This document shows positions 39,101-49,900 of a DNA stretch of 64,000 nucleotides, piece by piece (the first letter of the stretch is position 1; each line of letters starts with the position of its first letter). Origin of the DNA: Takakia lepidozioides. Lineage: Eukaryota > Streptophyta > Takakiopsida > Takakiales > Takakiaceae. The translations under genes and the position numbers were made by a program. The stretch is from assembly GCA_030704615.1 (NCBI GenBank), contig CM060732.1, forward strand, positions 82,235,171 to 82,299,170, read 5' to 3'. The notes under the pieces are model-generated. The model did no database searches. It was not told where the DNA came from and worked only from the letters and a program-made list of their open reading frames with translations.

Positions 39101-39493
39101 TTTCTCAATGCGATTCCTACCGTACTTCTTCAACCGTGAAATAACCTCCTCCTTTCCGAGACCTTGCGCAGGCTGGACATCCAACTTCTCACACAGGGAC
39201 ACCCCCGACTGCGACCACGGCGGCGGCCATATCTGGCACTCGGACTCCATCTCTCGCTCAGGCACATTTGCATTCTTTCTTCTGAGTTTGTCAAGGGGCG
39301 GAATCATGAGGAGAAAGATGAGCAGCCCCAGAACTACAACACCCGCAAAGAAATGGGGCAACTCCGATGGGCTCGTCCCAGCCAGTACACCGAAGATTCC
39401 CCCAATGACGAGAGAAAGAGAAATCAACACGCCCACCAGAGGTGAGATCCATGGGAACCAGGTAGATGAAAAGGGAGATGACGACAGTGCCAT
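27125..39493 (-). CDS. P-type (P2) cation-transporting ATPase, probably Ca2+
   Basis: Exons on the minus strand: 39493-39044, 38257-38009, 37510-36664, 36330-36099, 35369-35197, 34697-34242, 28549-28312 and 27806-27125; 1108 aa in frame. Visible motifs: cation-ATPase N-domain ([19 protein letters not shown]), TGES of the actuator near 256, DKTGTLT phosphorylation site near 418, KGAPE nucleotide-binding motif near 609, TGDH near 721, TGDGINDAP near 800, and six C-terminal helices. It would use ATP to pump a cation, most likely Ca2+, out of the cytosol. Two oddities: two extra hydrophobic segments precede the usual M1 (about residues 14-62), and the M4 motif is PEELP rather than the PEGLP usual in plant Ca2+ pumps, which looks more like bacterial relatives. 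The exon 3 donor (A|gtattt) is inferred from phase. Intron 6 carries a LINE. Confidence 0.9.
28895..29440 (-). repeat. Degenerate tandem repeat in the LINE 3' region
   Basis: The block gaaagatcaaagagcttatg and its variants recurs at about 28,895, 29,092, 29,281 and 29,414. The first three copies are each followed by an aacaagcagccca block. Spacing is about 197, 189 and 133 bases. In the LINE orientation this is a 3' untranslated tail with a partly repeated structure. Confidence 0.6.
29483..32924 (-). pseudogene. LINE ORF2: AP-endonuclease, reverse transcriptase, zinc knuckle
   Basis: The endonuclease begins [12 protein letters not shown] (near 32,890) and has LLETHAYEG and VGDFNARIG, but it changes frame near 32,590. 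The reverse transcriptase lies in one 714-codon frame (31627-29483): [47 protein letters not shown] (motif A), [18 protein letters not shown] (motif B) and [10 protein letters not shown] (motif C, YADD intact). It ends with a CPAC...HFFFYC zinc knuckle. Between the two domains a 91-bp tandem duplication (31,803-31,984) and further indels break the frame. Intact, the protein would nick DNA and prime reverse transcription at the target. This copy cannot make the fused product. Confidence 0.88.
31803..31984. repeat. 91-bp tandem duplication inside LINE ORF2
   Basis: The segment starting gaggtagatgg at 31,803 is repeated from 31,894 almost exactly, a period of 91 bases. Because 91 is not a multiple of three, the duplication shifts the ORF2 frame between the endonuclease and the reverse transcriptase. 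Confidence 0.85.
32928..34079 (-). pseudogene. LINE ORF1: coiled-coil RNA-binding protein
   Basis: One frame of 384 codons with a single internal TGA at 33342-33344, probably a decayed CGA arginine codon. The N-terminus is basic ([16 protein letters not shown]). The middle is a long coiled coil containing three near copies of a 12-13 residue unit ([33 protein letters not shown]). The C-terminus ([19 protein letters not shown], then [20 protein letters not shown]) has the pattern of the L1 ORF1 C-terminal domain. ORF1 proteins trimerise through the coil and bind the element's RNA. ORF2 follows within a few bases. Confidence 0.82.
35595..35614 (+). other. tRNA-like A-box fragment in an ATPase intron
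   Basis: The 20 bases AGTAGCTCAGCGGTTAGAGC match the D-arm of plant tRNAs, and TAGCTCAGCGG fits the pol III A-box consensus exactly. No proper T-arm or B-box follows at normal spacing; the nearest candidate, GTTCAGAGC, lies about 80 bases on with a mismatch. It is best read as the head of a decayed tRNA-derived SINE or a tRNA relic rather than a working tRNA gene. Confidence 0.4.
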
Positions 39494-40115
39494 AAACACA
39501 GTCACACACTCACCTTCCAAAGCACCTGCTCCGTGACTCTGTCGTATTAATCTATGGGAAAATTTTCAACCCACCTGCAATCTTGCATGCTAGGGGTGCA
39601 CAATCCTCTTCGTGGAGAAGTTGAAATGATATCCAGTATTTCCTCACGGCAATGCAGCGACCCCCCGGCATTTACAAGCATAATCTTTGCAACCTAATTC
39701 TCTCAGCCATCTCTCCAGCAATCTACCCATACTATACTCTCACCAAGCTCCCAAAGCCGGTTGGCTCGACAAACCCATCAAGAGATCTCTCTCTTGCAAC
39801 AAAATGCACGTCTCTCTCGATGGAATTCTCTAACACAAAATCCCAAAGTCGTCATCTCTCTCGTGACTTTCTCAAAGCTTTCCGTTTTTCCTCCCCTGAT
39901 CTCTAGTCTCGCAGAACTCGCAAAACTCAACGTGCCAAGTGGCCTCTGTTCCTTTTCTGTATAAAAACAATACATAAAATAAATTCGTTGGTAAAATAAT
40001 AGCAAGTAATTGTAGATAAAACGTAAACAACCAGAATTACTGATGGTAAACCAGAGTGCATGCATGGCCACGCAAGTGCGATCTCGACAGTTGGGGCTGC
40101 CATGCCGCTGCTGCT

Positions 40116-40643
40116 TAGGGAATTCCAAAAAGGCCTTGATGTGAAATGCATCGCAATTCACTTGATTTGTCTTTTTTTCCGGAGCTAGCCATGTTTCTTT
40201 TGCCAGTGAATCACAGGAAGCTGCTGATCTGTCTCCGTCTCTGGCTCTCCTTTTCACGCTGAGGGTGAGGGTGGCTTCACAACTCCACAATTTCCTCAAG
40301 GGCACAAGAAAGAGGGCCAGCAAGAATAGACGGGCATAAATATAGTTTGAATATATACATGTACATATATATTATATATTATATACAAAAATAAGTTAAA
40401 AAGTATAGATTACAATTCAATTGAATTGCCAACTAGCGATTCAATTGAATTGCGAATTGGCAATTCAATTGAAGTGCGGGTTGACAATTCAATTGAATCG
40501 TCAACTCGCAATTCAATTGAATCGTGTGCCGACAATTCAATTGAATTGCAAATTAGGGTTAGTTCAATTGAATTGCGCACTTTTAGGGGGTGATCAAGTG
40601 AATTGCGATGCATTTCACATCAAGGCCTTTTTGGAATTCCCTA
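40116..40643. mobile_element. MITE, 528 bp, with perfect 51-bp terminal inverted repeats
   Basis: Left TIR 40116-40166 (TAGGGAATTCCAAAAAGGCC...) and right TIR 40593-40643 are exact reverse complements over 51 bases. The element is flanked on both sides by GCTGCT (40110-40115 and 40644-40649), a likely 6-bp target duplication. There is no transposase; the interior is AT-rich with a TA-rich microsatellite and a palindrome array. It lies just upstream of the ATPase start. The intact TIRs suggest recent movement by a transposase encoded elsewhere. The superfamily is not assigned. Confidence 0.85.
40410..40580. repeat. Array of palindromic TTCAATTGAA units inside the MITE
   Basis: Seven copies of the self-complementary core TTCAATTGAA recur every 23-29 bases, each within a wider AATTCAATTGAATT context and separated by short variable spacers (near 40,415, 40,440, 40,463, 40,486, 40,510, 40,534 and 40,562). 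The array could extrude as multiple small hairpins. It has no coding role. Confidence 0.8.
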
Positions 40644-40854
40644 GCTGCTCATACAAAGTGCTCCAGGTCTCTCGCACTGACGCGATGGGAGAGTGCGTTG
40701 GAGGTCTGCAATCCGTGCTCTACTCGTAGTTCGAGGGGCATATATATCTGGATCTATCTTTGTTTATCTCACAAACCTTCTTCGTGTTGAACTGCATCTG
40801 TCTGGGACCTCTGTTCTGCAACCTGAAAGCTTGCACGACATTTTTGATCAAACA

Positions 40855-40970
40855 GTGAGTGAGTGGGTGAGTTCTCCTGTATTGATTGCTTTCGCAGCTG
40901 GAAGAATGTTATTTCAGAAAGAGAGTGAGTTCCCCTGTGTTGATTTCTTTTGCAGCTGGAAGAATGTTAG
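40855..40970. repeat. Short tandem duplication, about 60 bp x 2
   Basis: The block gtgagttc.cctgt.ttgatt.cttt.gcagctggaagaatgtta occurs twice, near 40,865 and 40,926. No gene is associated with it. Confidence 0.6.
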
Positions 40971-41066
40971 TACAGAAGTAGACGTACAGATTTATCAACA
41001 CTTCCGGAAACGATGGCCATTCGAAATGGTGGAGGCATGGCGGACTTCCCTTGCTCGGAGGAGGTA

Positions 41067-41622
41067 AACATTTGAATCTTTGGTTGTCCAGATGAGCAGC
41101 ATGGTGCTGGAGGGAGCACATCCCATGTACGGATGGAGCAATTACAGACAGGATGGGAGAGATTAAAGCACATTGATGGCGGTATATGATTCCACATTGA
41201 AATAGTGGACACGTGGTACTAACACCCTTCAGGACTACGTCTTCATGGTCATGGAAGCTCAGTCCACTTTTGCAATGTGGAATCACACACCGGCATCGAT
41301 GAAGCGCCATCGAAAGATCTTGTAAGATAGGTCTGCTGCATCTGAAATCACCATGTGAATCCTTGGTGGTTCAGATGAACATCATGGTGCTGGAGGAGCA
41401 CCTTCCATCGCAGGAAACATGGAGGGTAGCAGCGATGAATCTGAACCCCTCATTTGAGTGAGTTTGCCGGATGAACGGCATCTATTACACCGCCGTTCCC
41501 GCCGAGATGCTATGGAATCATCTCGCATAGCGCCCTCTTTAGTCGCGATTGCTCAGCCCTAACTATTCTCCCCAACCCTACCCTTCTGCTGCTCCTTCTT
41601 CTCATTCTTAATAATATACTAG
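41067..41622 (-). repeat. Left arm of a large inverted repeat
   Basis: The sequence is the reverse complement of 58,980-59,654, with clear base-level similarity along its whole length. The right arm has an extra stretch of about 150 bases (about 59,143-59,305). Read on the minus strand it begins near TTATTAAGAATGAGA and ends near GATTCAAATGTT. It contains a short frame with many Cys and His residues, also found in the other arm, which I do not recognise. No target duplication is evident outside the arms. Confidence 0.75.
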
Positions 41623-41950
41623 GGTAGCCTGTGCCGTTGGCCCAAGTGTCCAGTGTCATCTATCTAAGTCTAAGTGTAATCCCCTGTGTATCTAGAGACC
41701 CTCCTGTTTGGGAGATCTAGGCCTAGGGTAGCCTGCGCCATTGGCCCGTGTGTTAAGAATTGAAATCTAGTTCAAGTGCAATCCCCTATGTATCTAGAGA
41801 CCCTCCTGTTTGGGAGATCTAGGCCTAGGGTAGCGCAAATCTAAGTCCAAGTGCAATCCCCTATATATATTCAAGTAGCGTCTCCTATGTCAAGGCCATG
41901 TGTGAAGAATTGAAATCTAAGCCCAAGTGCAATCAATATATGAATTAAGA

Positions 41951-42146
41951 CGTTTTGTTTTGTTTTGTTTTGTCACGTTGAGATGTCCCCAACCGCAAGG
42001 CCCCAGGTGCTTGGTACCGTTGGAAAGCCCTTGACGAGGAGGGGTGCACGGGCTTGGTCTCACGATTTTTGGACCTATGGTGTGGGCGATACGGAATTCC
42101 AAGTACTTTTGGCGCCGGAAATTCACAAAAAATAGCAAAAATGGCT
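41951..42146 (-). repeat. SINE-like repeat copy (truncated)
   Basis: It has the (TTTTG)n end, the gttgagatgtcccc block, the gaggaggggtgcac block and the ggaaattcacaaaaaatagcaaaaatgg end. It stops before the tRNA-like part found in longer copies. Truncation at this end with a constant (AAAAC)n tail on the minus strand suggests minus-strand orientation. Confidence 0.65.
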
Positions 42147-42152
42147 TAGATA

Positions 42153-42567
42153 GGCCTCAACATAGGAGATGCACATGGGAGATGTCAAAGTTGGAGGCAT
42201 AGGAGATTGCGCTTGGGCTTAGATGACATTGGACACTTGGGCCAACGGCGCAGGCTATCCTATCAATACATGAAGCGAGACGTTTGTTTTGTTTTGTTTT
42301 GTAGCGTCGTTGAGATCTCCCAAACCGCGGCCCCAACGCAGGTGCTTGGTGCCGTTGGAAAGCCCTCGATGAGGAGGGGTGCACCGACTTGGTCTCATGA
42401 TTTTTGGACAAGCGGTAAGGAAGATGTGGAATTCCAAGTGCTTTGGGTCGCTGGAAATTCACAAAAAATAGCAAAAATGGCAAAGTGGGCAATCCTGGAC
42501 AATGGTTGGAGCCTCGAGGGGAGAGATATCAAGGGAAAGGTCTCCGGTTCAAATCTGGTCGTAGGCT
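42153..42567 (+). repeat. Left copy of a recent 415-bp direct duplication
   Basis: It matches 56,123-56,538 with about five substitutions and one single-base indel. The duplicated segment includes mosaic repeat sequence plus most of a SINE-like element. The two copies flank the core that carries the PPR-like/LINE open frame. Confidence 0.85.
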
Positions 42568-42585
42568 CTCTGAAAAAAAAACAAA
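42283..42585. repeat. SINE-like repeat, near full length, with pol III B-box
   Basis: From a (TTTTG)n tract to an A-run the copy spans about 300 bases. Its right part reads ATGGTTGGAGCC, then about 30 bases later CCGGTTCAAATCTGG, which contains an exact B-box match (GGTTCAAATC at 42,546-42,555) and an imperfect A-box. This suggests descent from a tRNA. The A/B boxes read on the plus strand while the simple tail suggests the minus strand, so orientation is left open. Confidence 0.6.
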
Positions 42586-43900
42586 TGATTAGATAAGGGA
42601 TTGCACTTGGACACTTGGGCCTGCACATGGGAGATGCACTTGGATACTTGAATAGAAGATTGCACTTGGGCTTAGATTTCAATTCTTCACACATGGGCCA
42701 ACGGCATAGGCTACACTAGAGGTCACATTTGGGCCTCGACATAGGAGACCGGCCATGGATACATAAGAAATTGGGCTTAGGTTACAATTCTTCACACATG
42801 GGCCTTGACATAGGAGATGTTACTTGAATACATAGGGGATTGCACTTGGACTTAGATTTCAATTCTTAACAGATGGGCCAATGGCGCAGGCTACCCTAGG
42901 CCTAGATCTCCCAAACATGAGGGTCTCTGAATACATAGGGTACAGGCTATCTTAGAGGTTGCAATTAGGCCTCGACATAGGAGACATAGGAGACGCACTG
43001 GGATACATAGAAGATCTTACACTTGGACTTAGATGACACTTGACACTTGGGCCCACGGTACATGCTACCCTAGAGGTCGCATTTGGGCCTCGACATAGGA
43101 GACACACTTGGATACAAATAGGAGACGTTTGGGCCAATGACACATGCTATCCTAGATCTCCCAAACATGGCTACTCAACACCATCCATTCACCGAACACG
43201 GACACGGGGGTGCGGGAGGGCGGAGCTCCGCTCTCCCGCCGCCAACCTCAGCTAAATCCCGTAGTCATGACTAATTTTTAGGGGTATGCCATCTTCTCGG
43301 TTTTACAGTCTCATTTTCTTCAACTTTTAGCAATGCCGCTACTCTAACCCTTACTTTCTTTCTAGCTACGGCAGCCGCCATGGCGCGAGTTTCAGCTCGT
43401 CGCGTTGCTGTGCAGCTGCCTTGCTGCTCTTCTCCCCTCTACCTGCCCAACAAGATAACCTCCTTTCAAAGCTCCGCTTAAGCTATCTTTCCATAGTTTT
43501 ATCATGTTGTTTTCTTATCGTCTTGTTTTCAATGGCTGTTCACAACCGGATGTCCACCCACCTGCATGTTCAAGCCGCGTCCATGGAGTTCTCACAGGGC
43601 ATCGTCTCAGCTTGGCAACGCATGACTAAACATCCCGCCCTGTTGCGGCGAGTTCAAATGATTCCACCGTGCAGCGTTTTAATGTTATTGATGCTTCCTT
43701 GTCGACACTCTCCTCTCTCTGTCAAGCAGCACAGCACTGCGGAAGGCACCATTTCCAGCAGCTGGCCTCTCAACCAGTATGCCAAAGTGGGAGTATAAAC
43801 GATGCACGTCAAGTGTTCAACAATATGACTAGGGCTCCAGACCCTGGTCTGCTACTTGAGCTGAAGAAGCCAGCCCGGCGATTTCGTCATTCTTCGCACT

Positions 43901-46900
43901 GTGTTAGGTGTACAGATTGCATATCCTCATTCGCAGCTACACTTTCCAGGGCTGCTTTTTACCTTTATGTTTTTCTCATGGCAAGTGGTACGAGCTGGCA
44001 CAGCCTGGGTTTGCAACACCCTCTCTACTTCACACACCTCTCACTCAAGCAAGGATCGTGCCAAGAAGATGATCGACATTTATCAGCAAGGTGGGAGAAA
44101 GATTGCCTTCGTGACTACGAACAAAGCTCAACTCACTGCAACGCCCTTTAATAGCCACTTCAGGTTGTTGCTAGGTGCTACCCTCTACGTTCTCTCCTGG
44201 ATATGTTGTGCACACTGTACACAACATGAGAACCATACCAAGATCGTCCTCCAGCAGCCCGCCATCATGCAAGTGCCCTGGAACGAGTGCAACCTTACTA
44301 TTTCTATTCTTCTCAATGCGGAGGGTCTGGACACCTTCGACGATGCGAGATGCGTTGACAAGAATTGGGTAGCTAACACTATACTCCCGAATGCTAGCGC
44401 TAAGAGATATGCTGCAGCCACAGATCGTATTGGCTTTGGAGCAGCCCAATTACTGCTGTTGGCCCCCCATGACACGGTGCTCAAGCCAAGATACCCTTGC
44501 CTTTCTCGCTTCCCAAATGTGATGAGTAAGCCCAAGCATTCCAGGCCGGCAAATGTGTTTTGTTTCATACCTGCTCAAGCCCATTGCAACTTCCTCATGA
44601 TGGGGAAGCCGCTCAAATGTTTCAGTGGAGGTAGCTATTCGAGGCGGAGGGATCAGTTGTACCTGTGCCTAAGCTTGGAGGTTGTTGGCGGCTGGAGTTA
44701 TAGCTGCAACAATTCCAAAAGCCCTACCTTTGTAATTTGTAACTTCCAAGACCGACATCTGCCAAGACGAATCCAGAAGATGGAGTGCGGCTGGGTTGCA
44801 GCACCTGCCCGAGACAAAGATTCGATACCAGCAAACACAGACTTATCTTTTGATGATGGCGCTCAGGTATCCCCCTCAGGCCCAGCTAATGCTCTGGCTG
44901 CTCAGTTACATGTTCATACCCACTCTACCGTCAACCTTCTTCCAAGATTCAACGGTATGCGATTCCACCTGCTTGCTAAAACTCACTTTGTTCTTCCCAG
45001 AACCCGGGCCAGTGTATTTTGTTACCCCGCTCTTCATGGCCTTGATGATTATAGCATCTTAAGCAGAGTCCATGCTGCCCATGCTGCCATCATGAGAGCA
45101 GAAATTGAGTCAGATATCATGTCGGACACTGCCTTGGTCGACATGTTTGCCATATGTGGCAGCATAAATGATGCACGTCAAGTGGATGACAATATGCGCC
45201 TACAAAATGTGGCCTCATGGAATGTAATGATCACAGGATATGCCTGCTATGGGTGTGGTAGGAAGGCTTTGGAGGTCTATGAGCAATTGATAAAGAAAGG
45301 GGTTACATTTGCCTACGGTCTCAATGCTTGGGCCAGCTTGGCAGCTCTCAAAGAGGCCCATACCGATATTAAAAATGCAGGAATTGTGCTAGGTTATGCC
45401 CAATACGGCTACGCTGCTACACTGCAAATTGCGGCAGCAGGAGCTTCTCAAGATGCTATCAAACTGGGAAAATATGTACCCCTGCCTCCACAGCAGAAGC
45501 GGCAGGCCAGGCTGAATGGCCATGTCAAAGCTGAAGTTGTTACACATGTCGTGGAAACCTATGATCAAGTGATGGTGGAAGGGATGAAGCCCAACCACAT
45601 CGCATCTGTGTGCATTTGCAATGCTTGTGCAAACCTGGCAGCCCTGGTAAAACTCAAGGTTGTTCATGTTGACATCATCAAAGCTGGAGCTGTACCAAAT
45701 GTCATTCTGAACACTGCCCAGGCAGCTCTGGAAAAGGGCAAAGAGGCCCATGGCGACATCGTCAGAGCTGGAATTGTACCGACTGTTATTCTAAAGTATA
45801 CCCTAGTGGTCACGTATGCAAAATATGAGGAGGCACAGGGAGTGTTTGACACTACGGCTGAACGGGATGTCGTGTCTTGGAATGTGACCCTTATAGGGTA
45901 TGCGCAACAGGGACGTGATATGGAGGCTTTGGAGACCTATGATCAAATGTTGGGGGAAGGGGTGAAACCTGACCACAACACGTTTATGTGCATTTACAAT
46001 ACGTGTGCAAGCATGGCAGCTCTGGAAAAGGGTAAAGAGGTCCATGGCGACATTTTCAGAACTAGAATTGTACCAAAGGTCACTCTGAACAGTACCCTTG
46101 TGGCCATGTATGTAAAATGTAGGTGCATTGATGATGAAAAGGGAGTGTTCAACAGACTGGAGACTGCCCCTGCAGATATGTATGCCAAATGTGAGAGCAT
46201 GAAGGATGCATGTCAAGCTACAGCTGCCAACAGTGTCACCCCGGTGTTGCGGCAACGGGCACCACTCTTGCCTGCAGATGTGCAGCTGAACCCACCCGCA
46301 CCACTCTGTGGACTGACCTGTACCTGCCCTGCAACCCTCAGAAAGGGCGAAGAGGTCCATGACGGTGTCATCCTAGCTCAAAAGACACCGAACATCAGTC
46401 TGGAGACTGCCCTGGCTGACAGGTTTGCCAAATATGGGAGTGTGCAAAGCTGGCTGCCACAGCAAAGGGTGCACGGGCTTGTTAACGATCACCCATGTAT
46501 GGCTACCAACCACCATCTTCAGCTGCCAGCCTTCAGAAGCAGTGGCACTGTCAGGGGCTGTTCTCATCCACCAGCCGCTGCACCAAACCAGCCAGCCAGT
46601 CCGCCAAAGTCCTCAATCTTATGGCAGTTTCACACAATCAGCAGGCCCCTACCCACCACTTCCCTTCTACCCTCATCTAACTCACCTCCAGCTGATGTAG
46701 CTCATCAGACTGAAAATCCCGACACTCCACCATGCAGCAAGTCAGCACACTTACTGGAACTCTATTTATCTCTCAAGCAGCGCCGCATTGTGGGTCAGCT
46801 CAACTACCAAGATAGCGATGAGCTTGTGGTACTGTGGAACTATGCCAAGGCTGCAGATAAGTGGGCAGCTCCTGCAGGTGGTGCTGTAGTTGTTCCAAAT

Positions 46901-49900
46901 GTCACTCTACACACTGCCCTGGCAGATCTGGGAAAGGGCAAAGTGGTCCATGGCGACATCTTCAGAGCTGGAATTGTACCAACTGTCACTCTGAACAATA
47001 CCATGGTGGACATGTACACAAAATGTGGGTGCATCGAGGATGCAAAGGGAGTGTTTGACACTATGGCTGAACGAGATATGATGTCATGGAACGCGATGCT
47101 TGCAGGTTCTGTTGTAGCTGTACCTAATGTCATTCTGCACACTGCCCTGGCACATCTGGAAAAGGGCAAAGAGGCCCAAGGCGACATCTCCAGAGCTGAA
47201 ACTGTACCAACTATCATCCTGAACAATATCCTGGTGGACATGTATGCAAAATGTTTTGATGTATCTGTACCAAATGCCATTCTGCACACTGCCCCGGCAG
47301 ATCTGGATAAGGGCAACGAGGTCCATGGCGACATCTTCAGAGCTGGAATTGTACCAGCTGTCACTTTGAACAATACCCTGGTGGACATGTATGCAAAATA
47401 TGGGCGCATCGAGGATGCAAAGGAAGTGTTTGACACTATGGTTGAACGAGACTTGGTGGTGTGGAATGCGCTGCCTGCAGGCATTGCTGTAGTTGTACCA
47501 AATGTCACTGTGCACATTGCATTGGCAGATCTGGAAAAGGGCAAAGAGGTCCATGGCGACATCTTCAAAGCTGGAATTGTACCAACTGTCATTCTGAACA
47601 ATGCCCTGGTGGACATGTCTGCAAAATGTGAGTGCATCGAGGATGCAAAGGGCGTGTTTGACACCCTGGCTGAACGAGATGGGGGGTCGTGGAATGCGAT
47701 GCTTGTAGGTTTTGCATGGCAGGGACGTGGTATGGAGGCTTTGCCCAGCACCGCTCCTACCTACCCCACCACCTTGGCGTCCTCCCATAAACAGCAAATG
47801 AATTTCCCGCTACCCCAGCGTCCTCTGACTTACAGGGAACCCTCTCACCTCATATCATCTTCGTGGTCGCTCCCTTCTTTCTTTCTGGTCAACTGTCCTC
47901 TGAATCCATATCCAATGAGTTCCCTCCATGATTTGCAGTTGTTGTGCTATGGACTACTCACTAATCACATGTGGCGTTCCAACCTCCTGCAGGCACAATT
48001 GCATAGAATGAGCATTCCTGAGTATTTAACTCGAGGAAAGTACAACTCTCAAGCAGGCTATTTTCCAAGCGTGGACCACTCAGCACTCTTGGTCTCCTCT
48101 CCCCAAGCTACTTGGGTACACTGGCTCTCTCGATTCCAAACAATTTTACACACTTGTTACTATCCCCACACAATTGTACACAATGATTTTTACTCCATGC
48201 TCCTACTCAATTCTCATAAATGTTATTTCTCAAATGACTGCCACTCAATACACTACCACTCGCTTTTTGATATTCGGAGCTACTGGCTACCTCAGGAAAA
48301 TGCTACCTCAGAAAAATGCTACCTTTGGAAAATGCTACCTTTGGAAAATGCTACCTTTGGAAATTGCTACCTTGGGAAAATGCTACCTTTGGGGAAAGAT
48401 TACCTTCGGAAAATGTTACCTCGGGAAAATGCTACCTCACTCTATTGCTATCCATACTATTTCCAAACAATTCTACACCATGATCTTTACCCCCTGTTCT
48501 CACTCAAAACAATTCTACACCATGATCTTTACCCCCTGTTCTCACTCAAAACAATTCTACACCATGATCTTCACTCTCTGTTCTCATTCAAAACAATTCG
48601 ACACCGTGATCTTCACTCTCTGTTCTCATACAATGACATTTACAAAATCCATTACCATCACTATGGTACTCATCTCCTTTCGGAGGCATATCATCCATCT
48701 TCTATCAATTATATCCTATCACAAATCCCACGGTACCAGAGACTCTCTGTATGTGAAACAATTGGCTCTTACAAAAACCTTCATTACTACTTTCATCCGT
48801 GTCCCCCCAAACATACCACCCCCCTTCACATCCCCTTTACCCATAACCGCCACCTCACCCAATTACAGGACTTTTCATCCGTGCCACTGCCCGAACTCAT
48901 TCATCCATGGATGTCGTCCACTTATCCTCTTTCCCCCACTCTAGTTAATTATATACTCTCTACCCACCATACACCCATATTCAATTTTTATCCCCATCAT
49001 GAGAGCTCATGTACAACAAACCTCCTTCATGATCCCCAGACAAACCCACACACTAATCCACACGCAATACCTTCCCCCCCACACACAAATGCAACTAGCT
49101 CCACTAGTACCCACTATGCTAATACCAACTCTACCCCCCTCATACACTTTCTCCACAACTACCCCCCACGCACCCCCACCCCTCACCCCCTCAAAATCCA
49201 ACTTATAACCCACTACTCACATGGACGATATCACCAGAGACCCCTTGCATCCAAACACTCCTCTCACCATCCACCATCCCACTTTAAGTCCTATCTACTT
49301 GCCTATGAAACACTTACACTACTTCATTGCGGCGACATTCACCCAAACCCAGGCCCCTATACCATCACTAGCATCATCAACAAGCTTCCAAAAGATCATA
49401 AAGACAGATATAAATTATATTTCCAAACAGACACTGTTACACTCGTGCCTGCATATCATCACCTTAGTGATCACTTCTCTCCCTTTCTCCCTAACCCTCC
49501 TACCAATAACCGTAAACCCACGCACCCAATTGTCACCTTTGGGATCCCTACCTGCGAACACCCATCCCTAGTCACTGCCACCCATAAACTTAGCACATAC
49601 CCCCCACAACACCTACTACTCTCACTAATCGTTGTCATCTCTCCAATCCCCTCAATATGCAATGACTACTTTAGAACCCAACCAGACATACACATACGTT
49701 TGCTACTACAACAACTGCATGAGTTACCCACACTACCTCACAGATACTTAGCACCCCCACACTACCTACACAATCTCCACGAATCCCTTGACCTACTACA
49801 AGCCAAGCCCGGAGTAGTTCACAAGATTCTTGGCGAACACCTAGTGCACCCAACTGCTATTATACTCGAGCTAGAGACTCTCACCAACAAATTCCCATTC

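Larger units (their letters stand above)
41623..43160. repeat. Low-complexity mosaic of ggcctcgacataggagac-type repeats
   Basis: Short blocks (gggccaacggcgcaggctaccctag; ggcctcgacataggagac; acataggggattgcacttggacttagatgaca) recur many times in varied order. They are reverse-oriented at 41,623-41,940 and forward thereafter, with SINE-like copies embedded. The same mosaic fills 55,940-57,890. Open frames here come from the repeats and are not treated as genes. Confidence 0.75.

Noticed and set aside
40909-41310. Cys/His-rich 133-codon minus-strand frame as a zinc-finger gene (also 59,412-59,651)
   Set aside because: It occurs in both arms of the inverted repeat, the Cys/His spacing fits no known finger, and the frame is broken differently in each arm.
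42157-42694. Open frames in the repeat mosaics (also 56,049-56,596 and 57,989-58,261)
   Set aside because: The same peptides recur wherever the SINE-like repeat occurs, on both strands; they are products of the repeat, not genes.
43901-47740. A functional organellar PPR gene
   Set aside because: Motifs are irregular and truncated, no transit peptide or E/DYW tail is visible, and no stop separates it from the LINE. Kept only as PPR-like sequence.
45389-47797. Long minus-strand frames (for example 46,840-47,751)
   Set aside because: They are antisense to the PPR-like repeats and simply mirror their periodicity; translations match no family.
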